Made by a program: the position numbers and the translations under genes | Notes under the pieces: model-generated | Told to the model about the DNA's origin: nothing | The model's database searches: none | The model's input: only the letters and a program-made list of their open reading frames with translations | Origin: Mycoplasmopsis agassizii | GTDB taxonomy: Bacteria > Bacillota_I > Bacilli_A > Mycoplasmatales > Metamycoplasmataceae | Direction: 5' to 3' | DNA: 64,000 nt | NCBI RefSeq assembly: GCF_002276225.1 | Contig: NZ_NQNY01000002.1 | Span: 1-64,000, forward strand | Part shown: piece after piece, positions 43,297-53,745 of the stretch | Position numbering within the stretch: the stretch's first letter is position 1 | Layout: every line of letters begins with the position of its first letter

Positions 43297-44811
43297 TTAT
43301 TTTGGTCTATTAGCTTCATCAACTTGTGTCTTAACATTTGCTTTAAAAGCTTCTAAAAAAGCATTGCTATCTGCATAATCAGATTTAATTAAGCCGTGAT
43401 CATCTCAAGCTTTTCAATAACCTTCGGCAGTTGGCCATTTAGGCTGATTAATATTTTCATTAGTTTGCTCTAAAACTGCTTTAACAACCCCTGAGTAAAG
43501 ATTTTTAATAGCATTTTCAAAACCACTTTGAGCAATAAATTTAGTTAAATCAATTGTTTTGCGTGGATCTTGAGGGTCTTCAATTTTCAGAACTTTAACA
43601 TCAACTTCTCTAGTTGCATCATCTGCTGCTGAAATTTTTCCTGCATTAGTAATTCATGCACTTGAAATTTCTTTTGAAGTCAAAATTTGAGTAAAATAAT
43701 TAGCAAATGCTAATTTTCCATCAGTTGCTTTTGCTTTATCACTACCTGAAGCATTTGCTAGTGAAACTCTGTTTAAGGCATAACCTCAACCTGCTTTAAA
43801 ATGAAGCATTTGTTCACCATTATATTTAGGTAATTTTTGAGCGCTTAATTTGTTTAAAATTTCGACTGCTTTAGCAGGATTAGAATCATTTTGTTTTAAA
43901 ACAAAACCAACTAAACGAGGTAAAATCGGTGGACCTTCGATCGTTAAAGAAATACTATTATCTGCTAAAGATTCAATAATAACTTTTTCACGTTGCATTT
44001 TTGAATTAGCAATTTGCTTGTATTTTTCGTTATTACCTTTACGTAATCTGTCATAGTAATCATAAATTTCTTTAACTCTTGCTTGCACTTTTTCATTAGT
44101 AATAAAAGGTGCACTAACTTTATTTTGAGCATCTCAAGTTGCTCAAAAGTTAGTTGCTTTAGTTAAATCATCATTATTGATAGTTTTGAATAAACCATTA
44201 AATAAAGTTGAACCATGCCATAAATTTGCTGCTTGAAAAGCAAATTTTTTGTCAATTGGATTAGCAATTTCATCTTTGATATCGCTAATACCATTTGCAT
44301 AAACATCTTTATTATAATAAGCAATCACTGATTCAGTATTTAAAGGATAGGCATAATATTTATCTTGAATTTTGACACTATCTCTTTGTTGGCTATAGTT
44401 ACTTAAATAGTTTTCAGGAATAACTGTCACTATATTTCTTTCAACTAAACCTTGAAAACGATCTAGAGGCGAAGCAAAAACATCTGCTGAAGTTAATGCA
44501 CTATTATAAACTGTATTTTGAATATAATTAACTGATTGTTCAGTATCAATTGGAATTAACTGAATGCGATTTTGCATTGCTTCAGGTAATTTTGAAATTG
44601 CTAAATCTAAAGCAGGTTTTCAATTAGTTTCATAAGCAACTGTTAATTTACCAGTTCAATCATTTAGAGTTTCAGTCGCTTTAGTTTTTAAATCCCTTGT
44701 ATCATTAATTGGATCGCTAGGATTACTTTGGTTTGTACATGCTATTGCTAGCGAAGCACTTAAAATTGTTAAAGCACTAACAGGCATTATAAATTTTTTA
44801 ATTTTGTTCAT
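43297..44811 (-). CDS. extracellular sugar-binding-type lipoprotein
   Basis: A 504-residue lipoprotein: lipobox AIAC (Cys25), then a periplasmic-binding-type fold. LTVAYETNWKPALDLAI, SADVFASPLDRF, YYAYPLNTESVIAYYNKDVY and the C-terminal Trp-rich part (TGA-coded) resemble maltose/maltodextrin-binding proteins. No permease genes lie next to it, so its importer is elsewhere or it is an orphan. Given the glg locus, a maltodextrin ligand is an attractive guess only. Confidence 0.78.
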
Positions 44812-44874
44812 ATTTTTCCTTTTTTAAATTTTTGTCTGAAAATGATTTTAGCAAGTTATTAAAAATGCTAAAGA

Positions 44875-44900
44875 AAAACAAGTATTTGACTACTTGTTTT
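44875..44900 (-). terminator. terminator after nuclease lipoprotein B
   Basis: AAAACAAGTA/TACTTGTTTT, a 10-bp stem with a six-base loop and minus-strand T-run. Confidence 0.8.
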
Positions 44901-44923
44901 CATATTATTTTGCAGGTTTTATG

Positions 44924-46816
44924 CTAAACAGTAGTTTTAGCCATTGCTTTTACTTGTTCTTTGGTTAAAAGTTCCAAGGTTCCTGCTTTAGATGTTGTTT
45001 CATCTTTAGCATCCATATGTAGTTTAAAACTTACAGGGGCATGATCACTAATCATATTCATTCAGTAGTAGTATTCTTGACCTGACTTATAGGGTTCACC
45101 TTTCTTTTTACCACCACGATATTTTTCAATGAAGGTTGTTTTGTAATTTTCTCATTCATCTTCAGTGAAAACTGTACCAACTGTTTCTCAAACATTGTAT
45201 CTAGAAGCATCTGAAACTTTTAAATTACCTTTGTAAAAAATCTTGTCATATGGGTTAACAAATTCACCGATTTTTTGTTTTAAAGTTGATGCATCTTCGA
45301 CGCTATCTTCTAATAAGTTGGCATAGCCATCATCAATTATAGTTTTAAAAGCAACAGCTTCATTACCTTTTTTAATATTTGTATCACCCATGAAGATGAT
45401 TTCATTGTTAATACCGTCTTCTTGGTCAAAAGTTTTTAAAACATTAACTAATTGTAATGCTTCCTCAACTTCTTGATTTCCTTGTTTTTCAGGTAACCCT
45501 GATGATTTTTCATTACGTTTTTTTGCTTCAAATCCAGGTGCATCAAAGTGTGCAGAAACTAATGTGAAGGTATTTTCAACTTTACCTAAAGTTTTAAATT
45601 GAGCTGCAAAAGGAGGTCTTGCATAATAATAAGTTGTCTCACTATCTTTAAGATTTGTTCCACTTCAACCTTGATCATCATAAATTTTTGATCATCCAGT
45701 TGCTTCGACTTTTTTAGATTTATAAAATACTATAAATCATTCTTTTTGACCTTCTTGTCAGCCATATTTTCCAACTGATTTAGGAGAAAGAATTGCTTTT
45801 CAATCTTTATCAGAATCTAGTTTATTTAATGCTTCAACCATTACTTTATCTGCAGTAATAGTATCTTTTTCATCTTTTCAATCAGCAGGATTAATTTCCT
45901 GTGTGCTAACAATATCATATTTATTATGAATAATTATTTTAGCTATTAATTCAGTTTTTTGAACCTGATTAGGTTTTGCTCCATAGTTAAGTAAATTTCA
46001 GGTAGCGATTTTCAAACTTGAAACTTCAGTTTGAATAGTTCCTGTGCCAGGATTATCAATATTATTTTCAGGAGTTTGTTTTAGATCTGTAATTTTAATT
46101 GTCTTAGTTTTAAGATCTTCACCTTTGCTTACACTTAAATTAACAGATAAAGAATTTTTAGAATCATCAGACTCTACTAAGGTGATCTTTGAAATTTTAT
46201 AACTTTCTTTTAAAGATGTTTCAAACTTAGTCTTATCAGATTGATCTAATAAATTTAAAAATGTTGTTTGTACATCAGTACCTAGTCTTTTTAGTTTAGT
46301 TTTTAATTTATCTAGGTCTTTATTATCTTGGTTTGTCTTGATTTCGCTAGGTAAACTATTGATAATTGATTGTGCACTAACAGTATTAGATTGTTGTTCT
46401 TCTTCAACTAAATCAGTAATTTTAATTGTCTTAGTTTTAGAATCTTCATTTTTACTTATAGTTACTATAACTTGTAAAGATGTTTTTGAAGAATCTGAAA
46501 TTACAAGAGTAATTTTAGAAATTTTATAGTCATCTTTTAAAGCAGTTTCGAATTTAGTTTTATTAGATTGATCTAATAAATTTAAGAATGAATTTTGCAC
46601 ATCTGTGCTTATCTTCTTCAGAGTTTCTTTTAGTTGTCCTAGTTTTAAATTAGAACTATTTGTTTTAATTTCGTTAGGTAAACTATTGATGATTGACTGT
46701 GCAGTTACAGAATCGTGGGGGGGGGTATTTGTTACAGGCGAACAGGCAATTGCTGTCGTAATTGCAAATAGCGGTGTGACACCAACTAGCAATTTAAAAA
46801 GTTTAGATTTTTTCAT
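44924..46816 (-). CDS. surface nuclease lipoprotein B, likely phase-variable
   Basis: A 630-residue paralogue of the nuclease at 41170. Lipobox AIAC gives Cys25. Just after it a run of nine C (codons 31-34) encodes TPPH. Two tandem copies of the variable-lipoprotein domain follow (about residues 40-140 and 147-250), against one in nuclease A, then the EEP nuclease domain: LKIATWNLLNY, STQEI, SAHFDAP, FMGDTNI, SDHAPVSF. Change of the C-run by one base would shift the frame right after the lipid anchor. Several TGA-Trp codons are used. Confidence 0.85.
46717..46725 (-). repeat. nine-base C homopolymer in the nuclease B coding region
   Basis: Nine G on the plus strand (C on the coding strand) in an otherwise very AT-rich genome, at codons 31-34 of the lipoprotein. 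With nine bases the frame is open. Confidence 0.9.
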
Positions 46817-46832
46817 ATATTCTTTTCTTTCC

Positions 46833-46857
46833 GAAACAATTTCTTTTGAATTGTTTC
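46833..46857. repeat. inverted repeat in the 5' region of nuclease B
   Basis: GAAACAATT and AATTGTTTC with a seven-base spacer, 17-41 bp before the ATG. It could be an operator or a 5'-leader hairpin. Confidence 0.5.
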
Positions 46858-47315
46858 ACTAAATTTTTTATGTGGAAATTATATAAAATAAATCAACTAG
46901 TTATATTTAATAGTGGAAAATCATACCTAATTATGAAAATAAAAACCAATTATTTTCAGAAAAAAATAAATAACAAATTTTATATAGACATTATGTTTTG
47001 GTCAAAAACTGCAAAAATAAAATAATTTTTTTCACAAATGACAAAACGACCGATTTTTAGGGGTGTTTCGTAAACCATGCTTTTTAGGTGGTTTTAGAAA
47101 CTTAAAAAACCTGAAATGCCCTATTTTAGGGACTTTTAGATTTTAATTTCTACATGAGTTTGAGCAGATTTGCAAAAAAAACTAAAAAATTAATTTTTTT
47201 TAAGCATTTACCGTTAAAATCCTTAAGAAAAAAATGTTTTTGTGTAATAATATAAACGCAAAAACGTAGTAGCAAATGCTACTATTAAATTAATTGCAAT
47301 TTGTAAAGGAAATAA
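46858..47315. other. AT-rich divergent intergenic region
   Basis: About 460 bp between nuclease B and the coiled-coil gene. No gene is seen. The right end has TAATAT (47247-47252), a possible -10 for the plus-strand gene, and AAAGGAA as its Shine-Dalgarno. Confidence 0.45.
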
Positions 47316-50300
47316 GTGAATAGATTTTATTGTTTATACGCCCCTAAATCAGCCCCATATTCATGGGTTTTAAAAGAGGTCAAAAGCTCGGCAATCGGTC
47401 ACTTTCAATCACGTCTTGATGCCATAGATTATTTTATTGAAAACTATGGTCAAACAGATGCGATGATTTGATTCCACAATGTTCAAGAAATCTTCGAAGG
47501 GAATTTAAAAGTTGAAGAAGATCCTAATGGTGATTTCAAAAAGAACAAACACTATTTAACGATTTCAAAATTTTCTCGTGAAAGTGCAAGTGAATTAGAA
47601 TTAAAAATAAAAAAGGTTCATAAAGAATTTTACATTGATTTAAAAACTAAGTATCGCATTTTCCCTGACGATCGTAAGAATTGAGAAGGTACTCAAGAGT
47701 ACATTCTAGAGATGAAAAAAACTCGTGAAAAGCAGTCTGAAGCTAAAAAAGACAAGAAAATTCCTAAGAACTATAATGATGGTTTAATGGACATGCCTTT
47801 ATTTTATGCACAGCAAACTACTTCTCAAAATAGTGATCAAAAAGAAGAAATCAAAATCGATGAAATTGAAGAATTAAACTTAGCAAAAATAGCAGAACAA
47901 AAAGTTGCTATTCAAGAAGCTGAAGAAGTAATTACAAAATCTGATTTTGATGAAACTTTGAAAAAGATGAAAGCAGAATCAGAGCGACTTGATAATGCCG
48001 AAAAAGTTGAAGTTGATTTATCTAAAGAATATTTGGAAGAATATAAAGAATTAGAACAACGCTTTCATGAAGAACATAATCAACTTGAACTAGAAAAAAA
48101 TGCACGTTTAGCAGAATTAAATAGCCAACTTGAATTATTGCAAAAAGAAAATGCTGAACTAGAAGCTAAATCTAAAGAGTCTGAAAAAACATATGAATCT
48201 GAAGATAATTATGAAGCAATTCAAAAGGAACTTGAAGCTTTAGAAGAAGAATCAAGGGCTAGATTAAAAGCTAAAGAAGAAGCTGCTAGAGCACTTTATG
48301 AGCAACAAATCAAAGAGTATGAAGAAGCTTCTAAAGAGTATCAAGCTGAACAAAGTTATATTGATTCTCAATTTCAAGAAATGCAAAATTTCTATGAACA
48401 ACAAATTGAAGAATCACGTAAATTTTATGAAGCACAAATTCATGAACGTGAAGAACAACTAATTAAAGAACGTGATCAAATTATTAGTGAACACCAAAAA
48501 AATCTTTTCTTAGAATATCAAAAACGTCTTGATCATGAAGCTGAAACTAATAAGCAATTATTAAATGAATTATTAGCACAGCAACGAGAAGAATTATTAA
48601 GCGAGCAAGAAAAAACTTTAAAACGTGTTAGCGAAAAAGTTATTTCTGAACAAAGCGAATTCATCTCGAAAATGAGTGATAGCCAACGTCAAGAATACCA
48701 AAAATTACTTGAAGAGCAAAAAGCTTCTTATGAGCATGAAATTGCTGAAAGAGTAAAATTACTAGGTGAAAGACAACGTCAAGAATTTGAAGTTTTATTA
48801 GCTGAAAGCGATAGACTGTTTGAAGAATCGCAACGTAAGTTACATAAGTCAAATGCTGAATATACGCAGTTATTAGCGAATCAGGCAGGTTGATATGAAG
48901 CTCAATTAGTTGCTATGGAAGATGCTTACAGTGCCCAATTAACAATGGCACTTGAAAATGTACAAACTACTCAAACTTATGAATTAGTTAGTCAGCAACA
49001 ACAAAGTGAATATAATTTTTACAACTTCCAAGCGCAAATGCAAGCACAGATGCAGGCTAATTACCAAGCATATCAAGTTGAACTAGAACATATGAATCAA
49101 GCATTCAATGAACAACGCGCTCAGTGAGAGTATCAATTATGACAAGAGCGCAATAGTTGATTGCAAGAACAAGATTTTTTACGTCAAAGTATATTTGAAT
49201 ATCAACTTGCTTTAGAACGTGAAAGACATCAATTTGAAATTGAGCGCAATAACTGATTCCAAGAGCAATTTATAATTCAAAATCAGCACTTGCAAGAAGT
49301 TAATCGCTTACCAGTAAGTGATTCAGAATCTAGAAATTCAAATCCAAGAGCATCAAGAATTTTGCATAATAATCATTTTAATAATGAAATCGAAAAGCAA
49401 AAACAAGATCGCACAGTTAATATCGATTTTGATGAATTACAAAATCAAGTAAAAAATCATCACGAAAATTTAACAAATACTGCTTCTCTACATTATAATA
49501 CTGTTCAAACTTACATAAATGATAATGTTACTACAGTAGAAATAAAACTAAACCAACAGGAGAGAGAAAAAACAATGTCATCAAAAGGTAATCAAAATCA
49601 GCACAACCGTGCTAATCAGCAAAATAAAAATATTAACAACCAGAACCCAAACGTTCAGCAACCTAATAATTTTGCTAATCAATATAACACAGGGCAATTT
49701 GTTCCACAAAGACCAGTTAACCCTTATCTAACTCAACAATTCAACAGAAATGTTAATCCACAACCACAACAACAACCAGCACCTCAAGGACCAGCATCGC
49801 CACAACGCCCTGTTAATCCTTATGTAACAGGACAATTTGTTCCACAACAACCACAACGTCCAGTTAATCCTTATGTAACAGGACAATTTGTTCCTCAAAG
49901 ACCACTTAACCCATACGTTACACAAAGTTTTAAACCAAGCCAAGCACCTGCTGCAAACCAACAATATAATGTTGCGCAACAACAAATCGCAACTCAGCAA
50001 CTAGCTGCACAACGTGCTTTGAAATCACAATTTGATCAAACTTTAGAAATTCTTCACGATGAAGAAGAGCAAATTAAAGAATTAAAACGTCAAGAATTAC
50101 TTGAACGTGCTCGCCGTCTAAGTGAAATCAAAGATATTGATAAAGAAGTTCACGCACAACGTCAACTAAGAATTCAAGAACAACTTCGTGCTACAAAAGC
50201 ACTTCAAGAAGAAGAAGAAAGAATTTACAACACACGTAAATTGCAAATTAAAGAGCAAGAACTTCGTGTTAAAGAATTAATTACTGCTGAAATTGAAGCA

Positions 50301-50846
50301 TCAACAAAAAGAGCTGAAGATTTCAAACGTGTAAAAGAAGCTCTAGATAAATCAATTTCTGAAAAAGATAAAGAAATTGAAAAAGACGATGAAAAATTAT
50401 CAAACGTAATTAGAATCGTTGAAAGTGATGTTAAGGTTGTTTCAAACACCGAAGTTGTTAAAGAAACTGTTAATGAAGTTAAAACTGAAACAGTTTCAAG
50501 CGCATCTTCATCATCAGTTGTAACTGAAAAAGTGGAAGAACCAGTTGCTACAGTTCCTTCTTTATTTGAAGAAACTCTAGATGAAATCCCTTCATCAGAT
50601 ACTTCATATAAAATTAAAAGTAAAGATGTAGTTCACGATGTGCAAGAAGACATTTTTGTACCTGCAAACTTAGAAGAAGAAGCAGATTCTCCTGAATGAG
50701 TTACAGTTGAAAATGCTGTTGAACCTAAAGCTAAAAAAAGTGGTGAAGTAATCGGTAAAAAATGATGAGGTATCCTTGGTGCTTCTATCGGGATTGCTGT
50801 TGTCTTAGTTATTGTTCTAGTTTTAGTCCTAGTTAAAGTTATTTAA
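47316..50846 (+). CDS. giant tail-anchored coiled-coil protein with Q/P repeats
   Basis: A 1176-residue protein, open from a GTG start (AAAGGAA before it) through several TGA-Trp codons. Residues 1-60 form a small aromatic domain (PYSWVLKEVKSSAIGHF...), vaguely like DUF2188. A Glu/Gln/Lys-rich coiled coil fills about 135-660, then a Trp/Gln-rich stretch to about 700. Four RP(V/L)NPY units with TGQFVPQ lie at about 789-872, a second coiled coil at about 890-1045, an acidic linker, and one membrane helix at the very C-terminus (1151-1176). The design suggests a cytoskeletal or attachment scaffold anchored in the membrane from inside. I know no named homologue. Confidence 0.8.
49559..49577 (+). 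promoter_or_regulatory. internal ribosome-binding site with in-frame ATG
   Basis: GGAGAGAG lies 8 nt before an in-frame ATG at 49575 (codon 754 of the long protein). It would give a 423-residue C-terminal form starting MSSKGNQNQ, carrying the Pro repeats, second coiled coil and the membrane anchor. Confidence 0.5.
49680..49935 (+). repeat. Gln/Pro-rich tandem repeat in the coiled-coil gene
   Basis: Four imperfect units encoding RPxNPYxTxxF with VPQ between, first spaced by about 40 codons, the last three by 14-18 codons. Confidence 0.75.
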
Positions 50847-50868
50847 TAGCACAAAATTCACAAACCAA

Positions 50869-50896
50869 AATCAAGGTCTAAAACCTTGATTTTTTA
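50869..50896 (+). terminator. terminator after the coiled-coil gene
   Basis: AATCAAGG/CCTTGATT stem with a seven-base loop, then six T. Confidence 0.85.
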
Positions 50897-51057
50897 TTGC
50901 TTTTTATAACTTTTAAAAGTCTCATTTGCTATACATGTCACTATTTTTAGGGTAATTTTACTTTTAAGTAAGTTCAAGTAAGTTAGAGCAATTTGAGTGC
51001 TTTCAAGTCCTATTCAGGAAAAATTTTTTGAATAAAAATAACTAATTTAAAAAAATG

Positions 51058-51066
51058 TGGTAATAT
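51058..51066 (+). promoter_or_regulatory. promoter of the S10 operon
   Basis: TGGTAATAT, an extended -10 box, 113 bp before rpsJ; no clear -35. Confidence 0.5.
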
Positions 51067-51074
51067 TGAAAATA

Positions 51075-51160
51075 CAACAGGCTTTGAAGTGCAAGGTTGT
51101 TGATACATCAACCACCGTTGTTCATGATTATCAAGTTTTTGCATGGAGCCAGTTCAAATA
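51075..51160 (+). promoter_or_regulatory. structured leader before rpsJ
   Basis: The leader can form an outer TGCAA/TTGCA stem (51090-51094 with 51139-51143). Inside, CAACC (51109-51113) can pair with GGTTG upstream (51095-51099) or, as CAAC, with GTTG downstream (51117-51120). Such a choice fits a regulated S10 leader, but that role is inferred. Confidence 0.4.
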
Positions 51161-51178
51161 AGAACAAAAGGAGCAACA

Positions 51179-51484
51179 ATGAGTAAAATAGCTGTTAAAT
51201 TGAGAAGTTTTGAACATCAATTAGTTGATCAAGCAACTAAAAAAGTTATTATCTTAGCAGATAAAAACAATGTTAAATTCTCAGGACCTGTACCACTTCC
51301 AACCAAACGAGAAGTATTTACAATTTTACGTTCAGTTCACGTTAACAAGAAATCACGTGAGCAATTCGAAAGAAGAACATTTAAAAGATTATTCATCTTT
51401 GAAAATGTTGATAAAAAGTTCATCGAATTACTGAACCACTTAGAAATGCCTGCTGGTGTTTCACTAGAATTAAAAGTTAAATAA
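51179..51484 (+). CDS. rpsJ: 30S ribosomal protein S10
   Basis: A 101-residue protein; KIAVKLRSFEHQLVDQA, GPVPLPTKREVFTILRS and the C-terminal LELKVK are S10 marks. AAAGGAG precedes the ATG at 51179. An upstream in-frame ATG at 51143 lies in the leader and lacks conservation. First gene of the superoperon. Confidence 0.96.
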   Translation: MSKIAVKLRSFEHQLVDQATKKVIILADKNNVKFSGPVPLPTKREVFTILRSVHVNKKSREQFERRTFKRLFIFENVDKKFIELLNHLEMPAGVSLELKVK

Positions 51485-51517
51485 ATTTTAAAAATTTAAA
51501 TTTTGAAAAGAGGAAAA

Positions 51518-52333
51518 ATGAAAGGAATCTTAGGACGCAAAGTTGGTATGACACAAATTTTCAGTGATCATGGAGCATCAATTCCAGTTACTGTTATCGA
51601 AGTTACACCAAATGTTGTTACAAAAGTTTTAACACAAGAGTCTAATGGTTATAAAGCAGTGCAACTATCTGCTTTTGACAAAAAAGAATCTCGTCAAAAT
51701 CGACCTGAACAAGGTCATTTCAAAAAAGCAAATACAACACCTAAGCGCTTCGTAAAAGAAATTCGCAATATGGAAGGATTTAATCTTGGAGATCAAGTTG
51801 ATGCTTCAATCTTCCATGTTGGTCAATTAGTAGATGCTACTGGTATCTCAAAAGGTAAAGGATTTGCTGGGTCAATTAAAAGACATAACCAAAAAATCGG
51901 GCCTCGTTCACATGGTGGTGGAGGAGGATCTCAACCAGTTCGTCAAGTTGGGTCTTTAGGAGTTGTTACAGATAACAAAGTTCGTAAAGGTAAAACTATG
52001 CCTGGACATTTAGGACATGTACAAAGAACTGTGCAAAACCTAGAAATTGTTTTAGTTGATGTTACAAACAATTTATTATTAGTAAAGGGATCAATTCCTG
52101 GTGCTAAAAAATCATTCGTTTTAATTAAAGAAGCAGTTAAAGGATTACCTGACCATCAACCAGTTAAATTAGTTGATTTAGTAATTCAAGCAAAATTAAA
52201 TGATTTATTCGAGCGTGCTCGTAAATTCGGTCATTTAAGTGTTAATGCTGACATGGATGTTAACGAAATTGAAAAATTAGTAGTTGAAGCTGAAAAACAA
52301 GCAGAAGCTTCACATAAAAAAGATGGAGAGTAA
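51518..52333 (+). CDS. rplC: 50S ribosomal protein L3
   Basis: A 271-residue protein; [49 protein letters not shown]. About 60 residues longer than E. coli L3, with a helical C-terminal extension ([20 protein letters not shown], then charged). AGAGGA precedes the ATG. Confidence 0.95.
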   Translation: MKGILGRKVGMTQIFSDHGASIPVTVIEVTPNVVTKVLTQESNGYKAVQLSAFDKKESRQNRPEQGHFKKANTTPKRFVKEIRNMEGFNLGDQVDASIFHVGQLVDATGISKGKGFAGSIKRHNQKIGPRSHGGGGGSQPVRQVGSLGVVTDNKVRKGKTMPGHLGHVQRTVQNLEIVLVDVTNNLLLVKGSIPGAKKSFVLIKEAVKGLPDHQPVKLVDLVIQAKLNDLFERARKFGHLSVNADMDVNEIEKLVVEAEKQAEASHKKDGE

Positions 52334-52335
52334 TC

Positions 52336-53247
52336 ATGGCTGAAGAGAAAAAAGTTAAAACAACTAAAACTACAGCAGCTAAAGCAGATAAACCTGCTAC
52401 AAAAAGCGCTCCTAAAAAAGTAGCAGCAAAACCTGCTAGTGAAACTAAAAAACCTGCAGTTAAAAAAGCTACTACTAAAACAACATCTGCATCAAAAAAT
52501 GATACAAGTACATCAAAAGTAAAAATTACAAAGACTTCTAAAACTGCAAAAGCCAAAGAAGAAAATGTAGTTTTAGCAACTAAAACTGAATCAGGTGCAT
52601 TAAACGTAAGTACAAAAACTAACGAAACTAAAAAAGCAATTCAAGAACCTTTAAAAGCAACTGCAAAGTCAAAATTAAATTCAACTATTTGATCAGTTGA
52701 GAAAAAATATGACCAAGCAATTTTTGATACCATCATGAGTGAACGTGCATCAAGACGTCAAGGTACTCACCATACTAAAACTCGTGAAGAAGTTTCAGGA
52801 ACAGGTAAAAAACCATTCCGTCAAAAAGGAACAGGTAATGCTCGTCAAGGTACTCTAAGAGCTCCACAAATGGTAGGAGGGGGAATTGCTTGAGGTCCAA
52901 GAAATACCCGTAACTACAAATTAAAAGTTAATAAATCAACACGCCGTCATGCCTTAAATGCTGCTTTAGCATATGCATCAGAGCGTGAAGCAGTTGTAAT
53001 TGAAAATTTAAAAATGGCAACCATTTCAACTAAATCTTTAATTACTAAGCTAAAAGAATTTAATGCAGATAAATTAAGAAGAGTTTTAATTGTCTCAGAC
53101 GATGAAAACTTATTCTTAAGTGCACGTAATTTAAGAAACGTTAAAATTACAAAAGTAACTTCATTATTAGTTGAAGATTTAATCGCTTTAGATGCACTAT
53201 TTATTAGTGAAGACGATATCAAAGTCTTAGAAAGTCTGGTGGGATAA
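52336..53247 (+). CDS. rplD: 50S ribosomal protein L4 with Lys/Ala/Thr-rich N-terminal extension
   Basis: A 303-residue protein. The conserved core starts at about residue 117 ([16 protein letters not shown]), followed by [14 protein letters not shown], the tunnel loop with [19 protein letters not shown], and the C-terminal Rossmann-like part. Ahead of it stands about 110 residues rich in Lys, Ala, Thr and Ser, with repeated KPA/KKA units, histone-tail-like and probably disordered. L4 itself lines the exit tunnel. It overlaps rplW by one base. Confidence 0.93.
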
Positions 53248-53696
53248 TGCTTGTTAATGAAATTATCAAAGCACCAATTTTAACTGAAAAATCTTACTCA
53301 TTAATGGAGCAAAGAGTTTACACATTTAAAATTAATAACCGTGCAAATAAAATTGAAATTGCAAAGGCTGTCGAATTTATTTTTAATGTTGAAGTTGAAA
53401 AAGTAAACCTAATGAAAGTAGCGAGAAAACCTAAAAAGGTTGGACGTTTCAGTGGATTTACCTCTTCATACAAAAAAGCCTATGTAACCTTAAAAGAAGG
53501 TCACGTAATTAACTTCTTCCCAGAAGAAGCAAAAGACGACAAAAAAGCTAAAAAAGCAAAAGTCGTTAAAGAAGATGTTGTCGATAAAGACAAAGCTGAT
53601 CAGGCTCAAGCAAAAGCAGCAGCAAAACTAGCTGCTAAAACTTCAAAAACTGCTGCGGTTAAAAAACCGATTAAAAAAGCACGTGAAGGAAAATAA
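53247..53696 (+). CDS. rplW: 50S ribosomal protein L23 with basic/acidic C-terminal tail
   Basis: A 149-residue protein. IIKAPILTEKSYSLMEQ, YTFKINNRANKIEIAKAVE and VKVNLMKVARKPKKVGRF identify L23, the docking site of SRP and trigger factor at the tunnel exit. About 50 extra residues, Lys/Ala/Asp-rich, follow the normal end near residue 97. Confidence 0.94.
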   Translation: MLVNEIIKAPILTEKSYSLMEQRVYTFKINNRANKIEIAKAVEFIFNVEVEKVNLMKVARKPKKVGRFSGFTSSYKKAYVTLKEGHVINFFPEEAKDDKKAKKAKVVKEDVVDKDKADQAQAKAAAKLAAKTSKTAAVKKPIKKAREGK

Positions 53697-53745
53697 TACT
53701 TAGTAGAAAAACTAGCCAAATATTATTAAGTAGAAAGGATTTTAC

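Noticed and set aside
48661-48852. Minus-strand frame inside the coiled-coil gene
   Set aside because: It is a shadow with no start signal, opposite a continuous 1176-codon gene.
49680-49935. CRISPR-like repeat array
   Set aside because: The repeats are in-frame codon repeats for RPxNPYxT units, not constant repeats with unique spacers; no cas genes are present.
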